The notes below the pieces were generated by a model. It did no database searches. It was given only the letters and a program-made list of their open reading frames with translations, and was not told the origin of the DNA. Below are positions 17,611 to 26,359 of a stretch of 64,000 nucleotides of DNA, piece after piece. Source of the stretch: DATILI01 sp035476635 (lineage in GTDB: Bacteria > Pseudomonadota > Gammaproteobacteria > Burkholderiales > Burkholderiaceae_C); assembly GCA_035476635.1 (NCBI GenBank), contig DATILI010000249.1:24929-88928 (forward strand), in the 5' to 3' direction. Position numbers and translations under genes: made by a program. Within the stretch, counting starts at the first letter, position 1, and the number at the start of each line of letters is the position of its first letter.

Positions 17611-19141
17611 CTCGTTCCTCGCCTCGCACGCCGCGTTCATGGGCGGCAAGGAGGCCGTTGTCTGCGGCGCAGAGCGACTGAGCTTTGCTGACCTCGATGA
17701 GCAGACCACCCGGCTTGCCCAGGCGCTGCGGGACGAAGCCAAGGTGCAGCCGGGTGACCGCGTGGCGGTCTATCTGCCCAATAGTGTCGCCTTCGTGCGC
17801 GCCTTCATTGCGGTGATCAAGGCAGGCGGCATTGCGGTCCCTGTGAACCTGCCGCTGTCGGTGCCCGAAATCGCGCACATCGTGTCAGACTGCAAACCCA
17901 AGGCAGCTTTCATCGGCGAAGCTACTCGCGCCAACTTCATTCGGGCGATCGATGGGGCGGATGTCCGTTCCATTGCGTGCGAGCCGGGTTGTGAGGGCGA
18001 TTTCCGCCAGGAAGATCTTCTAGATGCGCGCAAGCCGCGGGCACCACTCGACATCCCGTTTGACGCGGATGACTGCATGGTGGCGTACACCTCCGGCACC
18101 ACAGGCCGCGCAAAGGGCGTGATACTTACCCAGTCGAATTACATGTTCGTCAACGGGTTCCTGAACGGCTGGCACTGGCGACTGACGTCCGATGACCGGC
18201 ACCTGTGCACCACGCCCCTTGCGCACCGAACGGGTATGGCGCGCCTCATGAACATGATCCTGCACGGCAGCACCCTCGTGGTGATGCCGCGCTTCGAGGC
18301 ATCCGACGCGGCCCGACTGGTCCGCGAGGAACGCGTTACTGTCCTCGGCATGGTGCCGACCGTCGGGCGAATGATGCTTGCTGAGGCCGAGGCGCGGCCC
18401 GGCGATTTTGCCACTTTGCGCATTGCGCTGGTGACGGGAGAAGCATTCCCGTTGGACGTCAAGCGCCGCTTGAGTGACGCCCTCCCGCACGTGCGGTTCT
18501 ACTCGTTCTACGCGATGACAGAAGCTGGCGCTATCGCTTGGCTCGACAGTGGCGAGCAATTCACCCATCCCACGTCCGTTGGTCGCGTATGGCCCGGTGT
18601 GGAGGTGAAACTTGTCGCCAACGATGGCGCGGAAGTTCCGTTGGGTGAAGCGGGAGAAATCTGGGTCCGGAGCGGCCAACCGGGTTCCTTCTCAACGATG
18701 CGCGAGTACTTCCGCCGCCCGGAAGACACGGCCAAGACCCTGCGCGATGGGTGGGTGGCCACGGGCGACATGGGCCAGTTCGACGAAGGCGGATACCTGT
18801 ACTTGATGGACCGCAAGAAGGACATGGTGCTTTCCGGCGGCTACAACATCTACTCGAAGGAAGTGGAGCTCGCTATCCAGAGCCATCCCGGCGTGCGCGA
18901 CGCCGCCGTGATCGGAGTTCCGGACGCCATGTTCGGCGAAGCCGTCGCGGCCTATGTGGAAGTGGAGGAGGGCGCGAGCCTGGACGCCCAGGCGGTCATC
19001 GACCACTGCCGAGAGCGCATCGCAAGCTACAAGAAGCCCAAGCACGTGTTCTTCATGCCCGCGCTGCCGCGCAATAGCACCGGCAAGGTGCTCAAGACCC
19101 AATTGCGCGAACTCTATCGCGCCGACACAACGGCTGCCTGA
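17600..19141 (+). CDS. AMP-dependent acyl-CoA ligase
   Basis: 513 residues. Motifs: AYTSGTTGRAKGV near residue 164, FYSFYAMTEAGAIAWL near 303, DGWVATGDMGQFDEGGYLYL near 385, GGYNIYSKEVE near 415 and NSTGKVLKTQL at the C-terminus. It activates an unidentified carboxylic acid to its CoA ester. It starts at the ATG inside the right repeat copy and is followed 16 nt later by an acyl-CoA dehydrogenase gene. The upstream gap carries a shared promoter-like element and a palindrome, so expression is probably tied to the regulon of blocks E and F. Confidence 0.92.
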   Translation: MKFASFLASHAAFMGGKEAVVCGAERLSFADLDEQTTRLAQALRDEAKVQPGDRVAVYLPNSVAFVRAFIAVIKAGGIAVPVNLPLSVPEIAHIVSDCKPKAAFIGEATRANFIRAIDGADVRSIACEPGCEGDFRQEDLLDARKPRAPLDIPFDADDCMVAYTSGTTGRAKGVILTQSNYMFVNGFLNGWHWRLTSDDRHLCTTPLAHRTGMARLMNMILHGSTLVVMPRFEASDAARLVREERVTVLGMVPTVGRMMLAEAEARPGDFATLRIALVTGEAFPLDVKRRLSDALPHVRFYSFYAMTEAGAIAWLDSGEQFTHPTSVGRVWPGVEVKLVANDGAEVPLGEAGEIWVRSGQPGSFSTMREYFRRPEDTAKTLRDGWVATGDMGQFDEGGYLYLMDRKKDMVLSGGYNIYSKEVELAIQSHPGVRDAAVIGVPDAMFGEAVAAYVEVEEGASLDAQAVIDHCRERIASYKKPKHVFFMPALPRNSTGKVLKTQLRELYRADTTAA

Positions 19142-19157
19142 CAGCGGCTCAACACGC

Positions 19158-20306
19158 ATGCCTTACGTATCTCCCTGGATGAACCCCGAGCTCGAAATGC
19201 TGCGGGATGCTGCCCATCGATTTTTCGAGGCCGAGTTCGTGCCTCATGAGGAGCGCTGGGCCAAGGACCTCATGATGGATCGCGACGCCTGGAACCAGGC
19301 AGGTTCCATGGGGTTGCTGTGTGCCAGCATTCCGGAGGAGTACGGCGGGGGCGGCGGAACGCTCGCCCATGACATCGTGATCTTCAGCGAGCAGGCTCGC
19401 AGCATCATCGGTAGCTTCAGCAACACGGTCCACAGTGGCATCGTGGCGCACTACCTTCTGCACTACGGCTCCGAGGAGCAAAAGCGGCGGTGGTTACCAA
19501 AGATGGCAACTGGTGCATACGTTGGCGCGATTGCAATGTCAGAACCTGACGCCGGTTCCGACCTGCAGTCGATCAAGACCCGTGCCCGCCGTGACGGAGA
19601 TTGCTATGTCATCGACGGCGCGAAGACGTTCATCACGAATGGCTACCACGCGAACCTCGTCTGTGTCGTCGTCAAGACCGATACGACGCAGGGCGCCAAA
19701 GGCATCTCCATCATCGTGGCGGAAACGGATGGTCTCGAAGGATTCCGCCGGGGCCGCGTGCTGGAGAAGATGGGCAACAAGGGCTCGGACACGGCGGAGC
19801 TCTTCTTTGATTCGTGCCGGGTTCCCGCTGAGAACCTGCTCGGGCCGCACGAAGGCATCGGGTTCTCGCAGCTGATGGCCCAGCTTCCCGTGGAGAGGCT
19901 TTACATCGCCATGAATGCGGTGGCGCAGATGGAGCGGGCAGTGGCGCTGACGGCTGATTACGTCCGGTCACGCCGCGTGTTCGGCAAGAATCTTTCGGAA
20001 CTTCAGAACACCCGTTTCAAGCTGGCCGAATGCCAGACCGAGGCCGCAGTTGCGCGGGCGTACGTGGACAACTGCGTGGTGCGGGCCCTTGCCGGCGACC
20101 TCGACAATGCGGGCGCAGCCATGGCCAAGCTGTGGGCCACCCAGAAGTGCGTCGAAGTGGTGGACCGATGCCTTCAGATGCACGGAGGCAATGGTTTCAT
20201 GATGGAGTATCCGATTGCCCGCATGTACATGAACGTGCGCGTTGGTCCGATCTACGGCGGCTCCAACGAGATCATGAAAGAGATCATCGCACGCGCGCTG
20301 CTCTAG
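19158..20306 (+). CDS. Acyl-CoA dehydrogenase
   Basis: About 382 residues from ATG 19158; the frame reaches further upstream but that part is a shadow of the ligase. IAMSEPDAGSDLQSIKT, YVIDGAKTFITNGYHANL, VRSRRVFGKNLSELQNTRF and GGNGFMMEYPIARMYM are all family motifs. The C-terminal motif is IYGGSNEIMKEII rather than YEGT.Q, as in long-chain/isovaleryl-type enzymes where the catalytic Glu sits in another helix. This hints at a branched or bulky acyl-CoA substrate. It ends 1 nt before the convergent TetR gene. Confidence 0.9.
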   Translation: MPYVSPWMNPELEMLRDAAHRFFEAEFVPHEERWAKDLMMDRDAWNQAGSMGLLCASIPEEYGGGGGTLAHDIVIFSEQARSIIGSFSNTVHSGIVAHYLLHYGSEEQKRRWLPKMATGAYVGAIAMSEPDAGSDLQSIKTRARRDGDCYVIDGAKTFITNGYHANLVCVVVKTDTTQGAKGISIIVAETDGLEGFRRGRVLEKMGNKGSDTAELFFDSCRVPAENLLGPHEGIGFSQLMAQLPVERLYIAMNAVAQMERAVALTADYVRSRRVFGKNLSELQNTRFKLAECQTEAAVARAYVDNCVVRALAGDLDNAGAAMAKLWATQKCVEVVDRCLQMHGGNGFMMEYPIARMYMNVRVGPIYGGSNEIMKEIIARALL

Positions 20307-20307
20307 C

Positions 20308-20946
20308 TCACGCACAGAAGCTGTCGACCCGCGAAGCGAGCAGAGCGTGTGCCTCTGCGCGCACTTCCGCGCGCGGAATGACCAGTTGTCGCACCAGCAG
20401 CCCGTGAGCCAGCGACAGCAGTTGTTCTGCCTCCCGACGCGGATCGAGCGATGACTTGAATTCTCCTGCTGCGACAGCATCGCGAATCAACCTGCCCCAG
20501 AAGCGTTCCTGCCGCTCGTAGCGCTGCTTCTGATGCGCAGCCATCTCCTCGTTGAGCGTGCTAGCAGCAACATAGTTGATCCAGAAGCGCCAGAACCGAT
20601 CCTTGGGCGTGCGGCAAACATAGCCGAACACGAGTCGTCGCAGCTGCGCAGCCGCCGAACCACGGTATTGCTCCCAGTCGGACGGCAGTTCGTAGGCGCT
20701 TTCGAGCGCCGCGATGAGCAGGCTCTCCTTGTTGCCGAAGTGGTAGTTGATCGTGCCCGTGGAGAGTCCGGCCGCATCGGCGACCTGCCTCATGCTAAGG
20801 CCCTCAATGCCATGTTCGGAGATCAGCTCGTAGACCTTTTCGAGCACGTGGCTGCGCGTCATGTCCTGTCCGGGGCGTGGACGCGGGCGGCGCGCAGCAG
20901 GGGCAGCGTTGGCGAGAGGGGTCACGGAGCAATTGTGAGCGCGCAT
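20308..20946 (-). CDS. TetR family transcriptional regulator
   Basis: The helix-turn-helix GLSMRQVADAAGLSTGTINYHFGNKESLL is typical of TetR repressors, followed by an alpha-helical ligand domain (about 130 residues) rich in Arg and Trp. Starts: ATG 20946 (used here), an in-frame GTG a little downstream, or ATG 20862 (MTRSHVLEKVYEL), which would give a 184-residue protein of normal length. It diverges from the aldehyde dehydrogenase gene at 21044 and converges on the acyl-CoA dehydrogenase. It is the only TetR in the window and hence a candidate for the shared palindromes. Confidence 0.87.
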   Translation of the reverse strand: MRAHNCSVTPLANAAPAARRPRPRPGQDMTRSHVLEKVYELISEHGIEGLSMRQVADAAGLSTGTINYHFGNKESLLIAALESAYELPSDWEQYRGSAAAQLRRLVFGYVCRTPKDRFWRFWINYVAASTLNEEMAAHQKQRYERQERFWGRLIRDAVAAGEFKSSLDPRREAEQLLSLAHGLLVRQLVIPRAEVRAEAHALLASRVDSFCA

Positions 20947-21043
20947 GTACGCCAAGGCGGCAACGCAATCGTGAGATTGTCTGTTGCAACGTGAGTAATC
21001 ATCAATTGAGCGCTTGGTGCCCCCCGCGGAGAATCCTCCAGCC

Positions 21044-22537
21044 ATGATGCTCAAAGAACCTCGACTCCAGACACTTGCCGATCGGCTTGCCGATAAGACG
21101 CTGCTGCGCCAGCACAACCTGATCGACGGCACTTGGCGCGGCGCCGCTTCCGGCGAACTGCACCCGGTGATCAACCCTGCAAACGGCGGCGAACTGGCGC
21201 GCGTGCCCGCTTCCGGCGCGCAGGATGCCACGTCAGCCGTGGAGGCGGCGCACCGGGCCCTGCCCGCCTGGGCTGCCATGACCGCCAAGGAGCGCGCAGC
21301 GATTCTGCGGCGCTGGTACGAGCTGATCCTTGCGCATCGCGAAGACCTCGGCATCATTTTGGCAAGCGAACAGGGCAAGCCGCTCGCCGAAGCGATCGGC
21401 GAAGTTGTCTATGGAGCCGGATTCGTCGAATGGTTCGCGGAAGAGGCCAAGCGCATCTACGGCGACGTGATTCCGCCCCACGCGAAGGACCGGCGCCTCG
21501 TCGTGGTGAAGCAGGCCGTCGGTGTCGCGGCGCTGATCACGCCCTGGAACTTCCCGAGCGCCATGATCACACGCAAGGCGGGCCCCGCGCTGGCCGCCGG
21601 CTGTACGGTCGTGCTCAAGCCAGCTGAGGACACGCCGCTCTCTGCTCTTGCGTTGGCCGAATTGGCGCTGCGCGCCGGTGTCCCTGCCGGGGTTTTCAAC
21701 GTCGTCACCACGGCAACGCCAGCCGCGGTCGGCGAGGTCTTCACGACGCACCCCGCCGTGCGCAAGCTGTCGTTCACCGGCTCTACGCGGGTGGGCAAGC
21801 TGCTTATGTCACAGTGCGCAGGAACGGTGAAGAAGGTCTCGCTCGAATTGGGTGGAAACGCTGCCTTCATCGTCTTCGACGATGCCGATCTCGACGCGGC
21901 CCTGGTGGGTTTGATGGCGGTTAAGTTCCGCAACACGGGCCAGACCTGCGTCAGCGCGAACCGGATCTTCGTGCAGGCGGGTGTGTTTGATCGGTTCTCC
22001 AAGATGCTTCGCGACGCGGTCGCCGGCATGAAGACCGGAGATCCGCTGGAGCCCGGCATCCAGCAAGGCCCTCTGATCAACCGAGCCGCTTTGGAGAAGG
22101 TGCAAGTGCTGGTGGGCGACGCGCTCGCCCAGGGCGCCAAAGTGGAAGTTGGCGGCACCGCGCACGAACTGGGCGGACTCTTTTTCCGCCCCACAGTTCT
22201 CACCGGTATCACGGCGAGCATGCGGATGTGCCACGAGGAGATCTTCGGGCCGGTGGCGCCGCTGCAGCGCTTCGAGCATGAAGCCGAGGTCATTGCGCAG
22301 GCGAATGACACGCCTTACGGGCTGGCGGGCTACTTCTACAGCCGCGACGTGGGCCGCGCATGGCGAGTCGCCGAGGCGCTGGAGGTCGGCATGGTGGGTG
22401 TCAACGAGGGTGGACTATCGACGGAACTGGCCCCATTTGGGGGAGTGAAGGAATCCGGCATCGGTCGCGAAGGGTCGAAGTACGGCATCGAGGAATACGT
22501 CGAAACGAAGTACATCTGCTTCGGCGGCGTCGCATGA
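21044..22537 (+). CDS. NAD(P)-dependent aldehyde dehydrogenase (succinate-semialdehyde dehydrogenase-like)
   Basis: About 497 residues. Motifs: ALITPWNFPSAMITRKAGPAL, VSLELGGNAAFIVFDDAD (catalytic Glu) and NTGQTCVSANRIFVQ (catalytic Cys), and the end GREGSKYGIEEYVETKYIC. These resemble GabD-type succinate-semialdehyde dehydrogenases, but the family call does not fix the aldehyde. The frame extends to TTG 21014; I use ATG 21044 (MMLKEPRL). It is transcribed divergently from TetR, so the 97-bp gap probably holds the TetR operator. Confidence 0.9.
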   Translation: MMLKEPRLQTLADRLADKTLLRQHNLIDGTWRGAASGELHPVINPANGGELARVPASGAQDATSAVEAAHRALPAWAAMTAKERAAILRRWYELILAHREDLGIILASEQGKPLAEAIGEVVYGAGFVEWFAEEAKRIYGDVIPPHAKDRRLVVVKQAVGVAALITPWNFPSAMITRKAGPALAAGCTVVLKPAEDTPLSALALAELALRAGVPAGVFNVVTTATPAAVGEVFTTHPAVRKLSFTGSTRVGKLLMSQCAGTVKKVSLELGGNAAFIVFDDADLDAALVGLMAVKFRNTGQTCVSANRIFVQAGVFDRFSKMLRDAVAGMKTGDPLEPGIQQGPLINRAALEKVQVLVGDALAQGAKVEVGGTAHELGGLFFRPTVLTGITASMRMCHEEIFGPVAPLQRFEHEAEVIAQANDTPYGLAGYFYSRDVGRAWRVAEALEVGMVGVNEGGLSTELAPFGGVKESGIGREGSKYGIEEYVETKYICFGGVA

Positions 22538-22540
22538 CAC

Positions 22541-22559
22541 GGGCCCGCGTGGCGGGTCC
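22541..22559 (+). terminator. GC-rich hairpin after the aldehyde dehydrogenase gene
   Basis: GGGCCCGC (22541-22548) pairs with GCGGGTCC (22552-22559) around a 3-nt loop, with one G-U pair, 4 nt after the stop codon. No T-run follows, so intrinsic termination is uncertain. Confidence 0.3.
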
Positions 22560-22605
22560 TGGCGCATTCCCACTCACCTGGTGAGGCACGTGCGAGTCGA
22601 GACTC

Positions 22606-22824
22606 ATGGATCACCTGCATCGCATCGGGGGAATCGCTGCGCCTGTCCAGCTGATCGTCGGGGCGCGTGACGGCGTACTGCCTGATTCCGTGCGCGGATT
22701 GCAGAATCGAATTTCAGGCGCTCAACTGGAAGTCATCCCCGACGCTGGAAGCTTGCCCAACATTGGGCAGCAACGGGCGTTCAACGACGCGATCGTGCGT
22801 CGTCTCCACTGGCTCGATCTTTGA
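22606..22824 (+). pseudogene. Alpha/beta hydrolase C-terminal remnant
   Basis: A 72-codon frame, closed upstream by TGA at 22582-22584, that matches only the last quarter of an alpha/beta hydrolase. It parallels the intact hydrolase at 59611-60426 along its C-terminus (VGARDGVLPD versus VGANDGPLPD; LEVIPDAGSLPNI versus LEVIEGAGHLPNI). The catalytic Asp is kept but the catalytic His is Ser, and the nucleophile part is missing, so it cannot be an active hydrolase. The rest of the gap 22538-22939 holds only the hairpin and the shared element at 22853. Confidence 0.7.
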
Positions 22825-22852
22825 AGAGGCCATTCCGTTAGGTGATGCGGGC

Positions 22853-22897
22853 CCTCAAACCTTTCTATTGGACTGGTGTGCATCCGTAAGCCACCAT
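22853..22897 (+). promoter_or_regulatory. Shared promoter-like element, copy 2
   Basis: CCTC (22853-22856), nine bases, TATTGGAC (22866-22873), eighteen bases, CACCAT (22892-22897). TATTGGACTGGTGTG is identical to copy 1 over 15 bases. It begins 87 nt before the start of the thiolase-like gene at 22940 and would drive the thiolase/DUF35/hydratase/CoA-transferase operon. Confidence 0.6.
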
Positions 22898-22939
22898 TCG
22901 GGCGATCCGCCATCCGGCGATCAACAAGAGAGGTATCGA

Positions 22940-24055
22940 ATGTCAGATTGGTCGCTTCGCGACAAAGCTTGCGTCGTTGGTGTCGGAACGACAGCCTATG
23001 GCTCCTTCCCCGAAACTGATGCCTATGGATTGGGCGCGGACGCCTTGCGGCTCGCCGCCGAAGATGCAGGGCTGAAGCCGGAACAGATCGATGGGCTGAT
23101 TGTCAGCCGCATCCCTTCGTTCGAGCGTTTCGCCGAGATCGCGGGGCTCAACCCGCGCTTCACGATGCAGACGCCCGTGCATGGTCGATTCGCTTCGATC
23201 TCGCTCGAGCTGGCCGCCAACGCGCTCGCTTGCGGCGAAGCCAATTACATCGCCCTGGTGTACGGTAACAACGGGCGCTCCCAGCGAATGAACTACGGCG
23301 GCGGCGACAACACCTGGTCGCCCTGGGGCATGACATCGCCGGGCGCGTTGCACGCCATGATGTGGCGGCATCACATGCACAGGTACGGCAGCCGCTCGGA
23401 AGATCTTGCGCATGTGGCGGTTGCTTTCCGCAAGCACGCCATGCTCAACCCGGATGCGGTGATGCGCGAGCCGCTGACCGTTGAGCAGCACCAGGCAGGG
23501 CGCTTCATCGCGGATCCGCTGCGGCTCAACGATTACTGCCTCATCAACGACGGCGGCGTAGCCTGGATCATGACGACGCCGGAGCGGGCGCGCGACCTTC
23601 CCGGCAAACCCGTCTACGTCAGCGGCTACGCCCGGCGCGACACATACGACAACAGTTCCACTTTCCATCCGGACCTGTGGCATCCCGCGCTGCAGGAGGT
23701 CTCGCGCGAGGTCCACGCGCGTTCGGGCGTTTCGCGCGAGGACTTGAGCGGCCTGATGATTTACGACAACTTCACGCCCACCGTGTTGTTCTCGCTGGAG
23801 GGCATGGGCTTCTGCGAGCGCGGCGAGGGCGGCGAGTTCGTTCGCGACGGCATGCTCGAACTGGGGCGCGGGCGCTGGCCCACCAACACCAGCGGCGGCC
23901 ACCTGTCGGAGTCGTACATGCAGGGCTGGGCGCTGATCGCCGAAGCCGCGCGCCAGCTGCGCGGCACGGCGGGCGATCGCCAGATCCCGGACTGCAAGGC
24001 CCTCCAGTACATCTGCGCGACCAACTGCGCCACGTCCATTATTTTCAGGAACTGA
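22940..24055 (+). CDS. Thiolase-fold (Ltp-like, probable retro-aldolase) protein
   Basis: About 371 residues from ATG 22940 (AGAGAGG upstream); the longer frame begins inside non-coding sequence. The N-terminal DKACVVGVGTTAYG and the C-terminal NTSGGHLSESYMQG assign it to the Ltp2-like branch of the thiolase superfamily. At the nucleophile position the sequence is HGRFAS with no Cys, so it cannot perform normal thiolysis. Ltp2-type enzymes with a DUF35 partner cleave beta-hydroxyacyl-CoA by a retro-aldol reaction (family knowledge); the partner follows at 24061. Confidence 0.83.
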   Translation: MSDWSLRDKACVVGVGTTAYGSFPETDAYGLGADALRLAAEDAGLKPEQIDGLIVSRIPSFERFAEIAGLNPRFTMQTPVHGRFASISLELAANALACGEANYIALVYGNNGRSQRMNYGGGDNTWSPWGMTSPGALHAMMWRHHMHRYGSRSEDLAHVAVAFRKHAMLNPDAVMREPLTVEQHQAGRFIADPLRLNDYCLINDGGVAWIMTTPERARDLPGKPVYVSGYARRDTYDNSSTFHPDLWHPALQEVSREVHARSGVSREDLSGLMIYDNFTPTVLFSLEGMGFCERGEGGEFVRDGMLELGRGRWPTNTSGGHLSESYMQGWALIAEAARQLRGTAGDRQIPDCKALQYICATNCATSIIFRN

Positions 24056-24060
24056 AGTCC

Positions 24061-24495
24061 ATGAGCGAGACATCGACGCCCTACCGCAAGCCGCTGCCCG
24101 TCATCGACGTCTGGAACAAGCCCTTCTGGGACGCATGCCGCGAACACCGCTTCGTCATGCAGCGCGCCCGCGCGACGGGCGAGTTCTGGTTTCCGCCTTC
24201 ACCCGTCGCACCCGGCACCCTCTCCAAGGAGTGGGAGTGGGCCGAGCTCTCCGGCCTGGGAACCGTCACGTCGTGGGTGGTCTTCCATCAGAAATACTAC
24301 GCGGGCTTCGCCGACGAACTGCCGTACAACGTGGCCATGGTCCAGCTGGACGAAGGTCCGTTCATCTTCACCAACCTCGTCGGCATCGTCAACGAGGACA
24401 TCCGCGTCGGGCAGCGCGTGCGTGTGACGTTCCGCGACGCGAGCGAGCAGGTCTCGATCCCGGTGTTCGAACCGGTGGGGGAGGGCGCTCGATGA
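24061..24495 (+). CDS. DUF35 OB-fold protein lacking zinc-ribbon cysteines
   Basis: 144 residues. The DUF35 pattern is clear: an N-terminal helix (WNKPFWDACREHRFVMQRA) and the OB-fold part (NVAMVQLDEGPFIFTNLVG, DIRVGQRVRVTF, VFEPVGEG). Where family members have four zinc-binding Cys, this one has QRARATGEFWFPPSPVAPGT with none, so the ribbon probably does not bind zinc. It is likely the structural partner of the Ltp-like protein at 22940, delivering or closing the acyl-CoA site. It overlaps the hydratase gene by 4 nt. Confidence 0.83.
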   Translation: MSETSTPYRKPLPVIDVWNKPFWDACREHRFVMQRARATGEFWFPPSPVAPGTLSKEWEWAELSGLGTVTSWVVFHQKYYAGFADELPYNVAMVQLDEGPFIFTNLVGIVNEDIRVGQRVRVTFRDASEQVSIPVFEPVGEGAR

Positions 24496-25256
24496 GCACG
24501 CAGCAAGAACCCGTGCTGCTGGAGGACCGCGGTGACTACGGCCTGATCCGGCTGAACCGCCCGGCCCAGCGCAATGCCATGAACGGCGCGGCCCGCAAGG
24601 GACTGCTGCAATGCCTCGAACGGGCGCGCGGCGTGCACAAGGTCCTTGTCATCACGGGGCAGGATGGCAGTTTCTGCAGTGGTGTCGACCTCAAGGAGGT
24701 CGCAAACGCAACTCCCCGCGAGCGAGAGCTGGCGCCACGCGAATGGGTGGACGTGTTGCTGGCGATCCGTCGCCACCCGGCCATTTTCATTGCGGCCGTT
24801 GGCGGCTATGCGCTGGGAGGTGGTGTTTCGCTGATCAACGTGTGCGACCTTGCGATCGCCGCGGACGAGGCGCCAATCGGCATGCCCGAGTTGGGCTTCG
24901 GCATGTATCCGGCGATGGCAGGGCCGTCTACGCAAATGATGCTGGATCCGAAACGTGCCGCCTGGCTGGTGTTGACGGCCGACCGGATCGATGGGCGGCG
25001 AGCTGCCCAATGGGGGTTGGTGAACGAGAGCGTTCAGCTTGCCGAGCTGGACGGGGCCGCCGACGCTCTCGCCCGGCGAGTTGCGCGGCACGACGCAGTT
25101 GCCTTGGCCGAGAGCAAGCGCGCGCTCGAGATGATCCCGAGGCGCATCACGGAGCTGGAGCCGGCCTTCGACTATGCGATGGCGCTCAACGTGGGAATTC
25201 GGGCGCGCACAACGGCGCAGACGCAGGGCATCGCTGCGTTCAAGGACAAGGCATGA
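24492..25256 (+). CDS. Enoyl-CoA hydratase/isomerase family protein
   Basis: 254 residues from ATG 24492. Crotonase motifs: NRPAQRNAMN, DGSFCSGVDLKEV, GGYALGGGVSLINVCDLAIA and IGMPELGFGMYPAMAG (first catalytic Glu kept). It may supply the beta-hydroxyacyl-CoA for the retro-aldolase pair upstream by hydrating an enoyl-CoA (inference). It is coupled on both sides by ATGA overlaps, so this is a tight operon. Confidence 0.88.
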   Translation: MSTQQEPVLLEDRGDYGLIRLNRPAQRNAMNGAARKGLLQCLERARGVHKVLVITGQDGSFCSGVDLKEVANATPRERELAPREWVDVLLAIRRHPAIFIAAVGGYALGGGVSLINVCDLAIAADEAPIGMPELGFGMYPAMAGPSTQMMLDPKRAAWLVLTADRIDGRRAAQWGLVNESVQLAELDGAADALARRVARHDAVALAESKRALEMIPRRITELEPAFDYAMALNVGIRARTTAQTQGIAAFKDKA

Positions 25257-26359
25257 CGCGGCCGCTGCAGGGCTTGGTCGTGCTTGAAGCCGTTTCCGCA
25301 CGGTGCAGCTGGGGCGTGCGCCTGGCGGTGGCTTTTGCCGGACGGATCGCTGCCGACCTCGGCGCGCAGGTCATCCACCTCCAGCTTGCAGGGCAGGCCG
25401 CGCTGCCGGACACGAGTGCCGCAGTCGAAGAAGCCGCGGCGCTCCATGCGTTTCTTGGCGCCGGCAAGAAGTTCGTCTCGGGCATGTCCGATGACGCGGC
25501 CTCGGCGCAGGCGCGCGATCTGGCAGGCGATGCGAATGCCCTGCTCGGTGACGGCTGGCTGCGCGATGCAGCGGCCGATGCGCTCGGCCTGGCACTGGCC
25601 GCTGACGCGCCGCGTGCCATCGTCCAGGTGGGCGTGCAGCCGCTGCGACACCTGCACGAACCTCCGGCCAGCGAGTTCACCGTCGAGGCCGAGAGTGGCC
25701 TGCTGGACCTGGTCGGTGACGCTGGCCGCGAGCCGGTGCGGCTCGCTGGACACCAGGTCGCTTACTCCGCCGGCCTGGCGGCGTACACCGGCATGGTGGC
25801 GGCCTTCTGTCGCCGCACGCCGAAACCGGCAGCCGTTCGGGTGAGCCTGCTGGAGACGGCGCTTTGGCTCAACTGGAAAAACCTGGCGACGGTGTCCATC
25901 GGTCAGACGCCCGCCACGCGGTCCGGTCAGGCCATGAGCTGGCCCGTGGTGCGATGCGCGGACGGCTGGGTCGCGGTGGTTTACCAACCGCACGAGTGGG
26001 AAACGCTGCGCGACATGCTCGGCGACCCGCGACTGCAAGATACTCGGTTTGGCACGCCCGCGGGCCGCACTGCCCACTCGGCCGAACTCTCGGGGCTGTT
26101 CGAGGCCTCGCTGGCCAAGTTGACCCGGGCCGAGGTGAACGCGCTCGCCGCCCGCCATCGGCTGCCCCTGGGCGTGGTGCAAAGCCCGCGCGAGCTCGCT
26201 GGTGATCCGCACTATTTTGCGCGCGGGTTCGTGCGTTCCGTTGCATCGGACGCTGGCAGCGTGGCCATGCCGCGCCTTCCCGTGTTGTGGGGCGGGGAGC
26301 CGTTCGCGCCGGGGCGCGTGCCGAGGCGTAGCGTTCAGGAAGAGGAGGTGGCAGCATGA
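25253..26359 (+). CDS. CaiB/BaiF family protein, first of a tandem pair
   Basis: About 368 residues from ATG 25253. It is a divergent member: AGRIAADLGAQVIHLQ replaces the normal 'ADLGADVIKVE' segment, and the middle part reads RVSLLETALWLNW, with Glu where class III transferases use Asp. The C-terminal HRLPLGVVQSPRELAGDPHY is family-typical. It overlaps the next CaiB gene by 4 nt. The pair recalls two-subunit transferases such as BbsEF, in which one subunit carries the catalytic residue. Confidence 0.8.
   Translation: MTRPLQGLVVLEAVSARCSWGVRLAVAFAGRIAADLGAQVIHLQLAGQAALPDTSAAVEEAAALHAFLGAGKKFVSGMSDDAASAQARDLAGDANALLGDGWLRDAAADALGLALAADAPRAIVQVGVQPLRHLHEPPASEFTVEAESGLLDLVGDAGREPVRLAGHQVAYSAGLAAYTGMVAAFCRRTPKPAAVRVSLLETALWLNWKNLATVSIGQTPATRSGQAMSWPVVRCADGWVAVVYQPHEWETLRDMLGDPRLQDTRFGTPAGRTAHSAELSGLFEASLAKLTRAEVNALAARHRLPLGVVQSPRELAGDPHYFARGFVRSVASDAGSVAMPRLPVLWGGEPFAPGRVPRRSVQEEEVAA

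Noticed and set aside
20941..20990. TetR operator in the TetR/aldehyde dehydrogenase gap
   Set aside because: CAATC-GTGA-GATTG and GTTGCAAC are symmetric but short, and neither matches the palindrome at 17443/39664, so I did not annotate an operator there.
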